This document shows positions 19,559 to 27,541 of a stretch of DNA of 35,005 nt, in pieces. A program made the position numbers and the translations under genes. Below the pieces are notes generated by a model, which saw only the letters and a program-made list of their open reading frames with translations, did no database searches and was not told where the DNA came from. This DNA comes from a virus: positions 8,908 to 43,912 of the IMG/VR virus record IMGVR_UViG_3300030107_001970. One strand, 5' to 3'. Position 1 is the stretch's first letter. Each line of letters begins with the position of its first letter.

Positions 19559-20962
19559 TTACATGAGGTTCTTGATTTGAACACGTCTGTAGTAGCGGTT
19601 CTGGTTAACCTTAAGTCTTCCAAGACCTTGATCTGTACCTTCGGCAAATGGGTTAGCAACAAGACCGTATCTTGTCTTAAATCCAATTTTTGGTTGGAAG
19701 GTGTTCTCTCCCACAGCACGTACCATTTGTAGCGGAACGTAAGGGCAATAGAACAGACCAGCGTCATAAGGAGAAGATCCTTTGTATCCTACAACGTAGT
19801 ACTGTTGAGCAGCAACGTTAGCAGCATAAGGGTCGATGTAAACTCTATACTTACCGAGTAGAACACCAGCAAATGTATTGCCTGTGTCATCAACGTTAAG
19901 GTTAGCGTTAAGAGCAGGTGTGTAGTCTAGTACTCCAGCCATTGACAATGCAGATGCAACGTCAGCAGAACACATGATTACATTACCCTTTCCACGACGA
20001 GTTCTTTGTGCGATTGCGTTAGCATCACGCTCGATCTGGAATAAGAGACCTTTAAACTTCTCAACGGACCAACGACCATTACTGTCGATGTCTAAGTCGA
20101 AGACACCTGCAGTTGCAGTGTTAGCAGCAGCACCTTGTTCAGCAACCTTGTAGATGGTACGGATAACTTCACGGTTAATTTCCGCAAGGATCTCTGTACT
20201 TAGGATGTTTGCAAGTTCTGCTTCAGCGTTCAATCCGTGGATCGCCTTGAGGTCTTGAGCGAGTTCTAGTGAGTACTCTGCTTTTAGAGCTCTTGACTTG
20301 GCTTCAACGAGAACTTTCTCGATGCTGAATGCCATTTCGTTGAACTGGTTGCCAGTACCATTTCCTAGGTTCTCAGCATCTCCAGTCTTCATACCCTGAC
20401 CTACATTGTAGCCAGTAGATGAAGCAGTTCCAACAGGATTAAGAAGACCTGGGTTTGAACCTGCTTGTGAGGTTGTACCCATACCTGCAACGCCGTCGGA
20501 GAATCCGCTTGCCTCATCAAGACCATCGTCCTGACCAGAGAATGCAGTATCAACTTCGTTGTAGAAGGTCTCAGTTCCGCTCTGATTAGTGTAGCGTGAA
20601 CGCATTGCGAAGATAAGTCCAGTAGGACCACTCATTGGTTGTACGCCAGCTAAATCGTATGCCACCAAGTTAGGCATAGCACGACGTATAAGACTGATAA
20701 GAACAGGGTCGAAACCAGCGACAGGACCTGCAGCATCAGCGTCAGCTCCGAATCCACCGCCAGCACCAGCAGCATTACCTGCGTTGGTTGGTGTTTCTGT
20801 CAACATTCCAGATGAGAATGCTGTTTGTTCTCTTAAAAATTGTTCTTGGTTTTCTAGCAAGACTGCGGTAACAGCTCTTTTATGAGAATCTTCGATTTTA
20901 TCTAGACCATCATAATCGAGAACTGGAGCCCACTTCTCTTGCAAGGCTTCTGATTGAAACAT
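19559..20962 (-). CDS. 23: Major capsid protein, T4 gp23-like
   Basis: Precursor of the main head shell protein. The 467-residue length is typical of cyanophage gp23. The segment ISLIRRAMPNLVAYDLAGVQ (about 89-108), followed by PMSGPTGLIFAMRSRY, is the diagnostic gp23 signature. The T4 gp21 protease cuts after a hydrophobic-X-Glu motif; a candidate here is LTE (54-56), which would remove about 56 residues. The ATG follows SD-like AAGGA. Scaffold gp22 lies 52 bases upstream, and no promoter element is obvious in that gap, so gp22 and gp23 are probably co-transcribed. GC content appears higher than in neighbouring genes, as is common for capsid genes. Confidence 0.97.
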   Translation of the reverse strand: MFQSEALQEKWAPVLDYDGLDKIEDSHKRAVTAVLLENQEQFLREQTAFSSGMLTETPTNAGNAAGAGGGFGADADAAGPVAGFDPVLISLIRRAMPNLVAYDLAGVQPMSGPTGLIFAMRSRYTNQSGTETFYNEVDTAFSGQDDGLDEASGFSDGVAGMGTTSQAGSNPGLLNPVGTASSTGYNVGQGMKTGDAENLGNGTGNQFNEMAFSIEKVLVEAKSRALKAEYSLELAQDLKAIHGLNAEAELANILSTEILAEINREVIRTIYKVAEQGAAANTATAGVFDLDIDSNGRWSVEKFKGLLFQIERDANAIAQRTRRGKGNVIMCSADVASALSMAGVLDYTPALNANLNVDDTGNTFAGVLLGKYRVYIDPYAANVAAQQYYVVGYKGSSPYDAGLFYCPYVPLQMVRAVGENTFQPKIGFKTRYGLVANPFAEGTDQGLGRLKVNQNRYYRRVQIKNLM

Positions 20963-21014
20963 TGCTAGTTTCCTTAAATGTGTTAATTGAGTTTTGAATT
21001 AAATAATCTTAAAT

Positions 21015-22250
21015 TCACTTCTTAGCGATGCCTGAAAGTGTCTTAAGGTAAGCATTCATTGACTGTGATGCGTATGCATCATCTGCAACGTCAACCCCTT
21101 CAGATAGGGTTTCAGATTTTGCTTTTGCTGGAGAATTTCCTTTTGAAGGGTAATAAGACTCCTTCAATGTCTCCAATTTCTCACGATATTCGTCGTCACT
21201 TTCAAACTCCACACTCTCTGCTAAGGAAGCTAACTTCTCTTTTTGCGACAGTGCTAAACCTTCAGATACGTCAGCGAAGATCTCTTGAGCAACAGACTCT
21301 GCAAGTCTCTTGTTCAATGTGATATTCTTTTCGATCTGCTCGTTGAGCTTGGTCTCCATGTCATCAAGTTTGTCTACCATATTCTCAAGGACATCATATT
21401 TGTCTTCAGGGATTGATACATAATGTTCTTCAAAAAGACTCTTCATGCCACTGAGGAATGATTCGGTCATCTCTGCCTTGAGTCCAGACTCGATTGCGAG
21501 CTGGTTTTCAGTGACCCATTCTTCTGCAACATATTCTAGGTATGAATCAATTCGCTCTGTAATAGAACCACGAATTGCATCTACCTCTTCTACGAGTTTT
21601 TCCTCGTAAGTTTCCTCGAACTGCTTTGTCATATGCTCTTTAACTTCAGATACTTTAGATCTGAGAGCGGCTTCAAAGATTGTACGAGCTTTAGATTGGA
21701 ACTCTTCACTAAGTTCTTCTCCATCAAGAAGTGCCTTAACGTCTTCTTCAACGTCAATTACTTCTTCTTCTTCTACTGCTTCTTCTTCAGCAACGACTTC
21801 AGCAGTCTCTTCTGCTTCAGTTGCTTCTTCTTCAGCAACGACTTCCTCTTCAGTAGTCTCTTCTTCAGCAACAACTTCATCAGTTGCTACTTCGTCTTCA
21901 GCGACAACTTCCTGATCAGCTTCGAGTTTCACTTCTTCTTCCTCAGGTACGTTTGCGAGTTTTTTACCAACGCCTACATCATTACCTGATGCACCGTCTT
22001 TCTTACCTTTACGGTTCGTTACTACGTCCTTAACCTGCTTGAGGGTAGAACCAGGTGTCTTCAGGGCTGCTGAATTGTCATCTGGCTTGTAGTTTGTAGG
22101 ATCTGGTCCACCAAGATCTTCCCAAGTTTGAGGCGTTCCACCTGTTGTTAACTTGGGCATTGCATCCCCTGCTCCTGCTTTCGCATTCACGGCAGTGTTG
22201 GATTGCTTAGTGCCCGCTTCCATTTCCTGTAAATTTTTGTCACTAGACAT
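21015..22250 (-). CDS. 22: Prohead scaffold protein, T4 gp22-like
   Basis: Internal scaffold around which the gp23 shell assembles and which is later degraded by gp21. The 411-residue protein lies exactly between gp21 and gp23. Its middle (about 105-170) is a very acidic low-complexity region of repeated VVAEEE/TEEEVVAEE-like blocks. The C-terminal half is predicted long helices (FEETYEEKLVEEVDAIRGS, MVDKLDDMETKLNEQIEKN). It is longer than T4 gp22 (269), mostly because of the acidic region and the N-terminal glycine/proline-rich part. A late promoter element lies 38 bases upstream. Confidence 0.9.
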   Translation of the reverse strand: MSSDKNLQEMEAGTKQSNTAVNAKAGAGDAMPKLTTGGTPQTWEDLGGPDPTNYKPDDNSAALKTPGSTLKQVKDVVTNRKGKKDGASGNDVGVGKKLANVPEEEEVKLEADQEVVAEDEVATDEVVAEEETTEEEVVAEEEATEAEETAEVVAEEEAVEEEEVIDVEEDVKALLDGEELSEEFQSKARTIFEAALRSKVSEVKEHMTKQFEETYEEKLVEEVDAIRGSITERIDSYLEYVAEEWVTENQLAIESGLKAEMTESFLSGMKSLFEEHYVSIPEDKYDVLENMVDKLDDMETKLNEQIEKNITLNKRLAESVAQEIFADVSEGLALSQKEKLASLAESVEFESDDEYREKLETLKESYYPSKGNSPAKAKSETLSEGVDVADDAYASQSMNAYLKTLSGIAKK

Positions 22251-22288
22251 TTGAAGTTTCTCCGATTTGCTGTGTAGAAATCTATATT

Positions 22289-22296
22289 TATTTATA
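22289..22296 (-). promoter_or_regulatory. Late promoter element TATAAATA before gp22
   Basis: An exact match to the T4 late -10 sequence on the minus strand, 38 bases upstream of the gp22 ATG, in the 71-base gap after gp21. It is expected to be read by RNA polymerase carrying gp55. It probably drives gp22 and gp23 up to the terminator at 19509-19536. Confidence 0.75.
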
Positions 22297-22321
22297 AATT
22301 TGGTTATTTAAGTTATATTAA

Positions 22322-22972
22322 CTATAATGTATTGAGAAAGTCTTGGAATAATCCAAGTTTCTTCTCTTCAAGATTCCTAGAGACTACTGCACGTTCAATA
22401 TTATTCCTAGTTGTCTCTGCAGCACGTTCCAATAACGCACCATTATCCCAATACCATTCCTTACCTTCCATGATGCCTTGAACAAATGCATCAGGTGCAG
22501 AAGGGTCTGCCACTATATCAGCAGCAGTTGCCAACATGAAATCTTCACCAACTTCCTTGTATCCTTTAGGGGAATCCCTTAAAGAACCAATACCTCTAGA
22601 AGATACTCCAAGAGTTACACCGTCCTTTAAAAGAGACTCAGTTATCTTACCCATAGGGGTAGATAAAATCTGTGCCTTACCAACAAAGTTGTTGCCTTCT
22701 TGCTTCAATTCTGTAATTTTGTGTGAAACTCTATCGAGGTTTACGGTAGGACCATCGGGATGACCCAATTCTCCAAGAGCACGTCCTTTAGCGACGTAAT
22801 CCTTAGAATACCTTCCAACCTCTTTCTCCATAATTTTCATTGGATATAACCGACCATTACGGTTTACCATTTCACTCTGGAGGAAGACACCTTTAATGAA
22901 AAGATTCTTCTTACCACCAACTGCTTCGGTGATAACTTCTACCTTTTCAATCTCTTCTCTTATGAGTTTCAT
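22322..22972 (-). CDS. 21: Prohead core protease, T4 gp21-like
   Basis: Serine protease that cuts the scaffold and capsid precursors during head maturation. The 216-residue protein (T4 gp21 has 212) has ALGELGHPDGP with His71 and LGVSSRGIGS with Ser124/125, matching the His/Ser catalytic pair of herpesvirus-like prohead proteases. The phrase SEMVNRNGRLYP near residue 33-44 is a strong family mark. A late promoter lies 25 bases upstream of the ATG, in the short gap after the small core-type gene. Confidence 0.95.
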   Translation of the reverse strand: MKLIREEIEKVEVITEAVGGKKNLFIKGVFLQSEMVNRNGRLYPMKIMEKEVGRYSKDYVAKGRALGELGHPDGPTVNLDRVSHKITELKQEGNNFVGKAQILSTPMGKITESLLKDGVTLGVSSRGIGSLRDSPKGYKEVGEDFMLATAADIVADPSAPDAFVQGIMEGKEWYWDNGALLERAAETTRNNIERAVVSRNLEEKKLGLFQDFLNTL

Positions 22973-22997
22973 TTTACCAAAAAAACACTTTATTATA

Positions 22998-23005
22998 TAT
23001 TTATA
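22998..23005 (-). promoter_or_regulatory. Late promoter element TATAAATA before gp21
   Basis: An exact late -10 sequence on the minus strand, 25 bases before the gp21 ATG, directly beside the stop of the 57-aa gene. It is followed by TATAAT, which may be chance. Confidence 0.72.
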
Positions 23006-23179
23006 CTATTCTTCTGATTCAGGAGATTCTTCTGCTTGTGGAGCAAACGCTGAATCATGTACAGAAGGCTTCATTCCATCAATTCTCTCAGAAGATTTTG
23101 TGTATAAAATATCTTTAATTTTATCGGTAATATCAGACGCAGATGCATCATTTACAACCATATCTAAAAGTTCATCCAT
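23006..23179 (-). CDS. Small head-cluster protein, 57 aa (prohead-core candidate)
   Basis: A 57-residue frame from ATG 23177-23179 to TAG 23006-23008. It begins MDELLDMVVNDASASDITDK and continues with a helix (IKDILYTKSSERIDGM), ending in an acidic tail of glutamates and serines. T4 has small acidic core proteins (gp67, gp68) just upstream of gp21, and cyanophages carry a short protein with a DMVVND..S..I.DKIKD-type start in this place. A core or scaffold role is therefore reasonable but unproven. A CTAAATA element 27 bases upstream may be its late promoter. The radical SAM operon starts 67 bases away on the other strand. Confidence 0.78.
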   Translation of the reverse strand: MDELLDMVVNDASASDITDKIKDILYTKSSERIDGMKPSVHDSAFAPQAEESPESEE

Positions 23180-23199
23180 TGTCTTTTATAAAGTAATTT

Positions 23200-23214
23200 G
23201 CTAAACTATTTAGC
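23200..23214. other. Short palindrome between divergent promoters
   Basis: GCTAAA and TTTAGC, a perfect 6-base inverted repeat with a 3-base centre. It contains the minus-strand CTAAATA element and abuts the plus-strand AATAAATA. It could bind a dimeric protein or fold as a small RNA hairpin. Confidence 0.45.
23207..23214 (-). promoter_or_regulatory. Late-type element GCTAAATA for the 57-aa head gene
   Basis: On the minus strand, CTAAATA matches the last seven positions of the late -10 consensus with one change. It lies 27 bases before the 57-aa gene ATG, the same distance range as the other late elements in this window. Confidence 0.5.
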
Positions 23215-23222
23215 AATAAATA
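23215..23222 (+). promoter_or_regulatory. Late-type promoter element AATAAATA for the radical SAM operon
   Basis: A plus-strand match to the late -10 sequence (seven of eight bases), 24 bases upstream of the first radical SAM gene. The SD-like AAGAAGGAG (23225-23233) lies between it and the ATG. A predicted start near 23228 would give a leader of about 20 bases. The same AATAAATA form occurs before gp18 and gp20. Confidence 0.6.
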
Positions 23223-23246
23223 CCAAGAAGGAGTACAGATATCAAT

Positions 23247-25109
23247 ATGGTGGCGAACGTCTACCTATTTCAACCACAGTTTTCAGTTGAAGTTAGAAAG
23301 GAAGATAACTATTGGATGCCGTATAGTGCTGCATGCTTATGGAGCTACTGTACACAATTTGAAGACATAAATGAGCACTATAAATTTAAAGAACTTTTCT
23401 TTAAAAGAGAACATCCAGATAAAATTTTAGAACGTTTAGATAACCCAGTAGTATGTGGGTTTAGTTGCTTTGTATGGAATGTTCAATATCAATTACATAT
23501 AGCAGAGATAATTAAAAATAAATATCCAAATTGTATTATTGAATTTGGTGGTCCTCAGACTACCCAAAAAATGCTTGATGATAACGACTTTATAGATTGT
23601 ATCCAACTTGGTGGTGATGGAGAACCACACTTCTTAGATCTACTTAGAAGTGTAAGAGATGGTAATGAGATAAAAAAAGTTTATGAAAGAGATAGATTAA
23701 AAGAACTAAACTTTATAAGTCCGTATCAAGCAGGAGTATTTGATAAACTAGTAGAAGATAATCCAGATACTATATGGGCAGCTATTATAGAGACTAATAG
23801 AGGTTGCCCACATATGTGTACTTACTGTGATTGGGGTGGAACCACTTACGGTAGAGTTAATAAGTTTGACATGGGAAGAGTACAAGATGATTTAAATTGG
23901 ATCATTAATCATAAATGTCAATACCTATTCTGTATTGATGCCAACTTTGGAATTTTTAGGAAGAGAGATTTAGAAATAGCACAAATGCTACGAGATGCAG
24001 CAGATCATCCAGATAGTATAATTGAAGATATTGTTGTACAAGATTCTAAAAATGGAACATCTGGATTTGAAATATCACATGTATTAGGAGAATATGATAG
24101 GAGAGGTGTTACTATAAGCGTTCAAAGTATGAACCAACCAACTTTAAAAGCAATCAAGAGGGAAAATTTAAAATTAAATGATATTGCAAGTCATATGAAA
24201 TTAGCAAATAAGTGGGGTGTTATGTCATACACTGAACTTATTCTTGGTCTTCCTGAAGAGACATTTGAATCTTGGAAGGAAGGATTCTGTGCTCTATTAG
24301 AAGCAGGTCAACACTATTCTATTGATGTTTGGTTTTGCCAAGTATTTGGTAATACTGAATTAAATAGTGAATTATCTAGGAAGATATATGGCATCAAAAC
24401 TATTACTGCAGAAGATTATATATCATTCTCCAATAGAAAAGATTATCAAGAAGTAAAAGAGACAATAGAACTTATTAATAAAACCAATACACTATCAACA
24501 GAAGATTTAGTACAATGCTACCTATATGGTTGGATGATAGTTCAATTCCATATAAATGGATACTCTCAATGGGTTGCCAAATATTATAGACATAAACTTG
24601 ATATACCATATAGAAAATTCTATGACACTATGTTTGAGAGAATAATTAAAGATGATGGACATATAGGAGAAAGTTATAGAAATCTATATGATAGAATTTA
24701 CAGTTATATGTCAACAGGAAAAGTTGCAGAAGATAAGGATAGAGGACATAAGTTAGAAATGTCTATGGCAACTGATCGTGATGCTCTCTTTGAATACAGA
24801 GAAAAGACTTTTGAATTTGTAAAAGAATGTGCGGATACCTTAGAAGGTGTAGATCCAGATTTATTCGCCTTCCAGAAGGAATACGTGTATAATCCTGAGA
24901 TAGAATATCCATTAATATTAAAACTTCCTTTTGATATTGAGACCCCTTGTTGGGATAATAAGGATATATATTATAAGATGACCAATTCTAGAACAGAAGA
25001 AATGAGGTACGATACATGGTTATTAATCAGAAGAGGATTAATGAAAAATGCTATCGTAAGAATGAAATCTCCTGTTATAGAATCGCATAAACTAGGGTTA
25101 CATGCATAA
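23247..25109 (+). CDS. Radical SAM protein with B12-binding-like N-terminal domain (copy 1)
   Basis: A 620-residue enzyme in three parts. Residues 1-140 look like the Rossmann-type cobalamin-binding domain of BchE-type radical SAM proteins (VVCGFSCFVWN, IIEFGGPQ at 97-104, GGDGEPHFLDLL), without the DxHxxG motif. Residues about 180-400 are the radical SAM barrel with the iron-sulfur motif CPHMCTYC (Cys187, 191, 194), then SVQSMNQPTLKAIKRENL and LILGLPEETFESW. The remaining ~220 residues are an unassigned helical region. Family members methylate unactivated carbons or phosphorus, or do other radical chemistry; the substrate is unknown. It overlaps copy 2 by eight bases. Plus-strand orientation within a minus-strand head module is unusual. 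SD spacing to this ATG is long (13 bases). Confidence 0.87.
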   Translation: MVANVYLFQPQFSVEVRKEDNYWMPYSAACLWSYCTQFEDINEHYKFKELFFKREHPDKILERLDNPVVCGFSCFVWNVQYQLHIAEIIKNKYPNCIIEFGGPQTTQKMLDDNDFIDCIQLGGDGEPHFLDLLRSVRDGNEIKKVYERDRLKELNFISPYQAGVFDKLVEDNPDTIWAAIIETNRGCPHMCTYCDWGGTTYGRVNKFDMGRVQDDLNWIINHKCQYLFCIDANFGIFRKRDLEIAQMLRDAADHPDSIIEDIVVQDSKNGTSGFEISHVLGEYDRRGVTISVQSMNQPTLKAIKRENLKLNDIASHMKLANKWGVMSYTELILGLPEETFESWKEGFCALLEAGQHYSIDVWFCQVFGNTELNSELSRKIYGIKTITAEDYISFSNRKDYQEVKETIELINKTNTLSTEDLVQCYLYGWMIVQFHINGYSQWVAKYYRHKLDIPYRKFYDTMFERIIKDDGHIGESYRNLYDRIYSYMSTGKVAEDKDRGHKLEMSMATDRDALFEYREKTFEFVKECADTLEGVDPDLFAFQKEYVYNPEIEYPLILKLPFDIETPCWDNKDIYYKMTNSRTEEMRYDTWLLIRRGLMKNAIVRMKSPVIESHKLGLHA

Positions 25110-26943
25110 CGTCTACATGTTCCAACCACAGTATGCTGTGGAAATAAGAAAAGAAGACACCTACTGGTTGCCTTATAGTGTAGGGTGTCTATGGAGTTAT
25201 TGTAGTCAGTTCAAAGATATTACAGATAACTTTGAATTAAAAGAGTTTATATTCAGAAGAGAAGATCCAGCAGATATATTAGATCGTTTAGATAATCCAG
25301 CAATATGTGCGTTTAGTTGTTATATTTGGAATGAACGCTATAATTTACATGTAGCAAAATTAATCAAAGAGAAGTATCCAGACTGTATTATTGAATTTGG
25401 TGGTCCTCAAGGAACAAAACATTTACTTGAGTATGAATTTATAGACACCATCATCATCTCTGAAGGTGAAGAATCATTCTGTGATCTTCTACGAAAGATT
25501 AATAATAATGAATCAATTGAACGTGTTTATGCTAAGGAAAGAATTGAAGTCTTGGACTTCCCTAGCCCTTATCAGAGTGGTCTTTTTGATAATATCATTC
25601 AGAATAATCCTGATGTCATGTGGGCTATGACTATGGAGACTAATCGTGGTTGTCCACATATGTGTACTTACTGTGATTGGGGTGGAATGACATATCAGAA
25701 AATTAAAAAGTTTGACCTTGAACGGGTCAAACAAGACATTGAATGGGCAGGTGATCATAATGTTGGATTTATATTTAATGCTGATGCCAACTTCGGTATC
25801 TTTAGAGATAGAGATGTTGAGATTGCAAAGATGTTTAGAGAAGCAGCAGATAAAGGTAATCTAGAAGCAATCAATATTCAATACACTAAAAATTCTACAG
25901 AAGTTGTTTTTGAAATTGCAAAGATAGTTGGTGACATTAGTAGAGGAGTAACTATAAGTGTTCAGAGTATGAATGAACCTACACTTAAAGCAATTAAAAG
26001 AAAGAATATGAAGGTTAATCGGATAACCGAACAAATAGAGAAGAGTAAAGAATATGGAGTTAAAACATATACTGAATTTATTTTAGGTCTACCTGAAGAG
26101 ACCTTAGATTCATGGAAGGAAGGATTCTCAAAAGTTCTTGAATGCGGTCAACATGAATCAATTGACGTATGGTTCTGTCAACTATTTGGCAATACAGAAC
26201 TGAATAGTAAACTCTCAAGAGAATTACATGGAATAAAAACTATTAAGTCTGAAGATTATGTTTCCTTTGGTAATGACAGAGATTATGATGGAGTTGTAGA
26301 GATTATAGAACTCATCTCTGAGACAAATACAATGAGCAATGACGAATTAATAGAAGCATATATGTATGGTTGGTTAATTGTTCAATTCCATATTGCTGGT
26401 TACACTCAAGTAATATCAAAATACTTCCATAATAAATTGGACATATCATATAGAAGATTCTATGATTGCTTGTTTAATTATGTAAGAGAGAATGAAGGAA
26501 TGCTAGGAGATCATTATAGAGAGATCTTCACTTCAGTTAATCATTATATGAAAACTGGAAAAATATTAGATAAAGGTAAGCATGGTCATACTCTACATGC
26601 AGGAAGTTTTGCCTTCATGTTTAATAATAAAGAATATATCTTCTCAGAGATAGAGGATATGCTTATATCTCAAGCACCTATGATTGAAGAGTGGACTGAT
26701 ATAAACTATCCAATAGATCCCAATATATTCCATGCACAAAGATGTTTTATATTTGATGAGAACATAAAATATCCTCATGCATTTAGATCAAATTATGACT
26801 TAGACACATGGGAAGATAAACAAATTGATTATCTTATTGATACTGAATTTAAAAACTTTGATAAGAATAACCCACATGAGGTATTCATATTAAGACGCAA
26901 AGGTCTACTTAAGAATCAGATGAAGCAACTATGTACGGCTTAA
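25102..26943 (+). CDS. Radical SAM protein with B12-binding-like N-terminal domain (copy 2)
   Basis: A 613-residue paralogue of the preceding gene, alike over its whole length: MFQPQYAVEIRKEDTYWLPY against LFQPQFSVEVRKEDNYWMPY, ETNRGCPHMCTYCDWGG in both, and GVTISVQSMNEPTLKAIKR against GVTISVQSMNQPTLKAIKR. The cluster cysteines are 184, 188 and 191. The cobalamin-like domain contains IIEFGGPQ and SEGEESFCDLL. Its ATG lies inside the end of copy 1 (eight-base overlap), so the two are probably translated together and may form a heterodimer or act one after the other. The 3' end runs 35 bases into the opposing oxygenase-like gene. Confidence 0.87.
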   Translation: MHNVYMFQPQYAVEIRKEDTYWLPYSVGCLWSYCSQFKDITDNFELKEFIFRREDPADILDRLDNPAICAFSCYIWNERYNLHVAKLIKEKYPDCIIEFGGPQGTKHLLEYEFIDTIIISEGEESFCDLLRKINNNESIERVYAKERIEVLDFPSPYQSGLFDNIIQNNPDVMWAMTMETNRGCPHMCTYCDWGGMTYQKIKKFDLERVKQDIEWAGDHNVGFIFNADANFGIFRDRDVEIAKMFREAADKGNLEAINIQYTKNSTEVVFEIAKIVGDISRGVTISVQSMNEPTLKAIKRKNMKVNRITEQIEKSKEYGVKTYTEFILGLPEETLDSWKEGFSKVLECGQHESIDVWFCQLFGNTELNSKLSRELHGIKTIKSEDYVSFGNDRDYDGVVEIIELISETNTMSNDELIEAYMYGWLIVQFHIAGYTQVISKYFHNKLDISYRRFYDCLFNYVRENEGMLGDHYREIFTSVNHYMKTGKILDKGKHGHTLHAGSFAFMFNNKEYIFSEIEDMLISQAPMIEEWTDINYPIDPNIFHAQRCFIFDENIKYPHAFRSNYDLDTWEDKQIDYLIDTEFKNFDKNNPHEVFILRRKGLLKNQMKQLCTA

Positions 26944-27541
26944 ATGATTCTATTGCCTCATCCCAAAGGATTCTGTGTTCATAATTTTTATCCTTGTCTA
27001 TTAGAGCAATAGTAATAGTAAATCTCTTGTCATCTGTAGGGTTATGAGAACTATGCAGAGGACCAACATTAATAAGACTAGAAGTACCAACTTCCACTTC
27101 ATGCTCGATAGTGGACTCCTCTGGTCTAGCAACTAATACTTTGCCATGATAATGGTCATCTATTCTATCCCCACCTGCTCTTGGATCTACGGTGCTAACT
27201 TCAAATGCTTTATCAGAAGACCACCATCGCATAGTGCTTCCTTTAGCACCAATTTGATATACTATTTTTGCCCACGACCAATCACCAATATTATCAGAAT
27301 GTACAATACCATCCTCATGTGGTGGAGTATAAAAAAACTCTATCCAATGAGAACTATATCCCATACTGTTTAACCACGGGAGAATTTTATCATTACCTAA
27401 ATCTTCAAATTGTAGTTGCTTATGGAATTGCAACCATCCCATACCTTTAGTTTTATATTGTGATACGTCTATATTTGGAAGATAATCAGGTATATTTAAA
27501 AACCTATGATAATCTATTTTCAGATCCTCCTGTACGTTCAT
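26909..27541 (-). CDS. 2OG-Fe(II) oxygenase-like protein
   Basis: About 210 residues from the ATG at 27539-27541. The signature of the 2-oxoglutarate/iron oxygenase fold is visible: VHSDN (H81 and D83, HxD) and, about 80 residues later, GPLHSSHNPTDDKRFTITIA. The latter supplies the distal His (163 or 166) and the Arg (173) that would bind 2-oxoglutarate. Such enzymes hydroxylate proteins or small molecules. The frame is open to 27571, but all ATG starts lie inside the upstream gene; a strong AGGAGG at about 27525-27530 lies downstream of the chosen ATG, so the true start is uncertain. It converges with radical SAM copy 2, with a 35-base overlap. Confidence 0.7.
   Translation of the reverse strand: MNVQEDLKIDYHRFLNIPDYLPNIDVSQYKTKGMGWLQFHKQLQFEDLGNDKILPWLNSMGYSSHWIEFFYTPPHEDGIVHSDNIGDWSWAKIVYQIGAKGSTMRWWSSDKAFEVSTVDPRAGGDRIDDHYHGKVLVARPEESTIEHEVEVGTSSLINVGPLHSSHNPTDDKRFTITIALIDKDKNYEHRILWDEAIESFKPYIVASSDS

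Noticed and set aside
21633-21989. 118-codon plus-strand frame opposite gp22
   Set aside because: Phenylalanine/serine-rich mirror of the glutamate-rich scaffold region; no start signals and opposite to a certain gene.
23247-26943. Radical SAM pair as a mobile element or homing unit
   Set aside because: No transposase, endonuclease, target-site duplication or terminal repeats were seen at the edges, and the operon has a phage-type late promoter.
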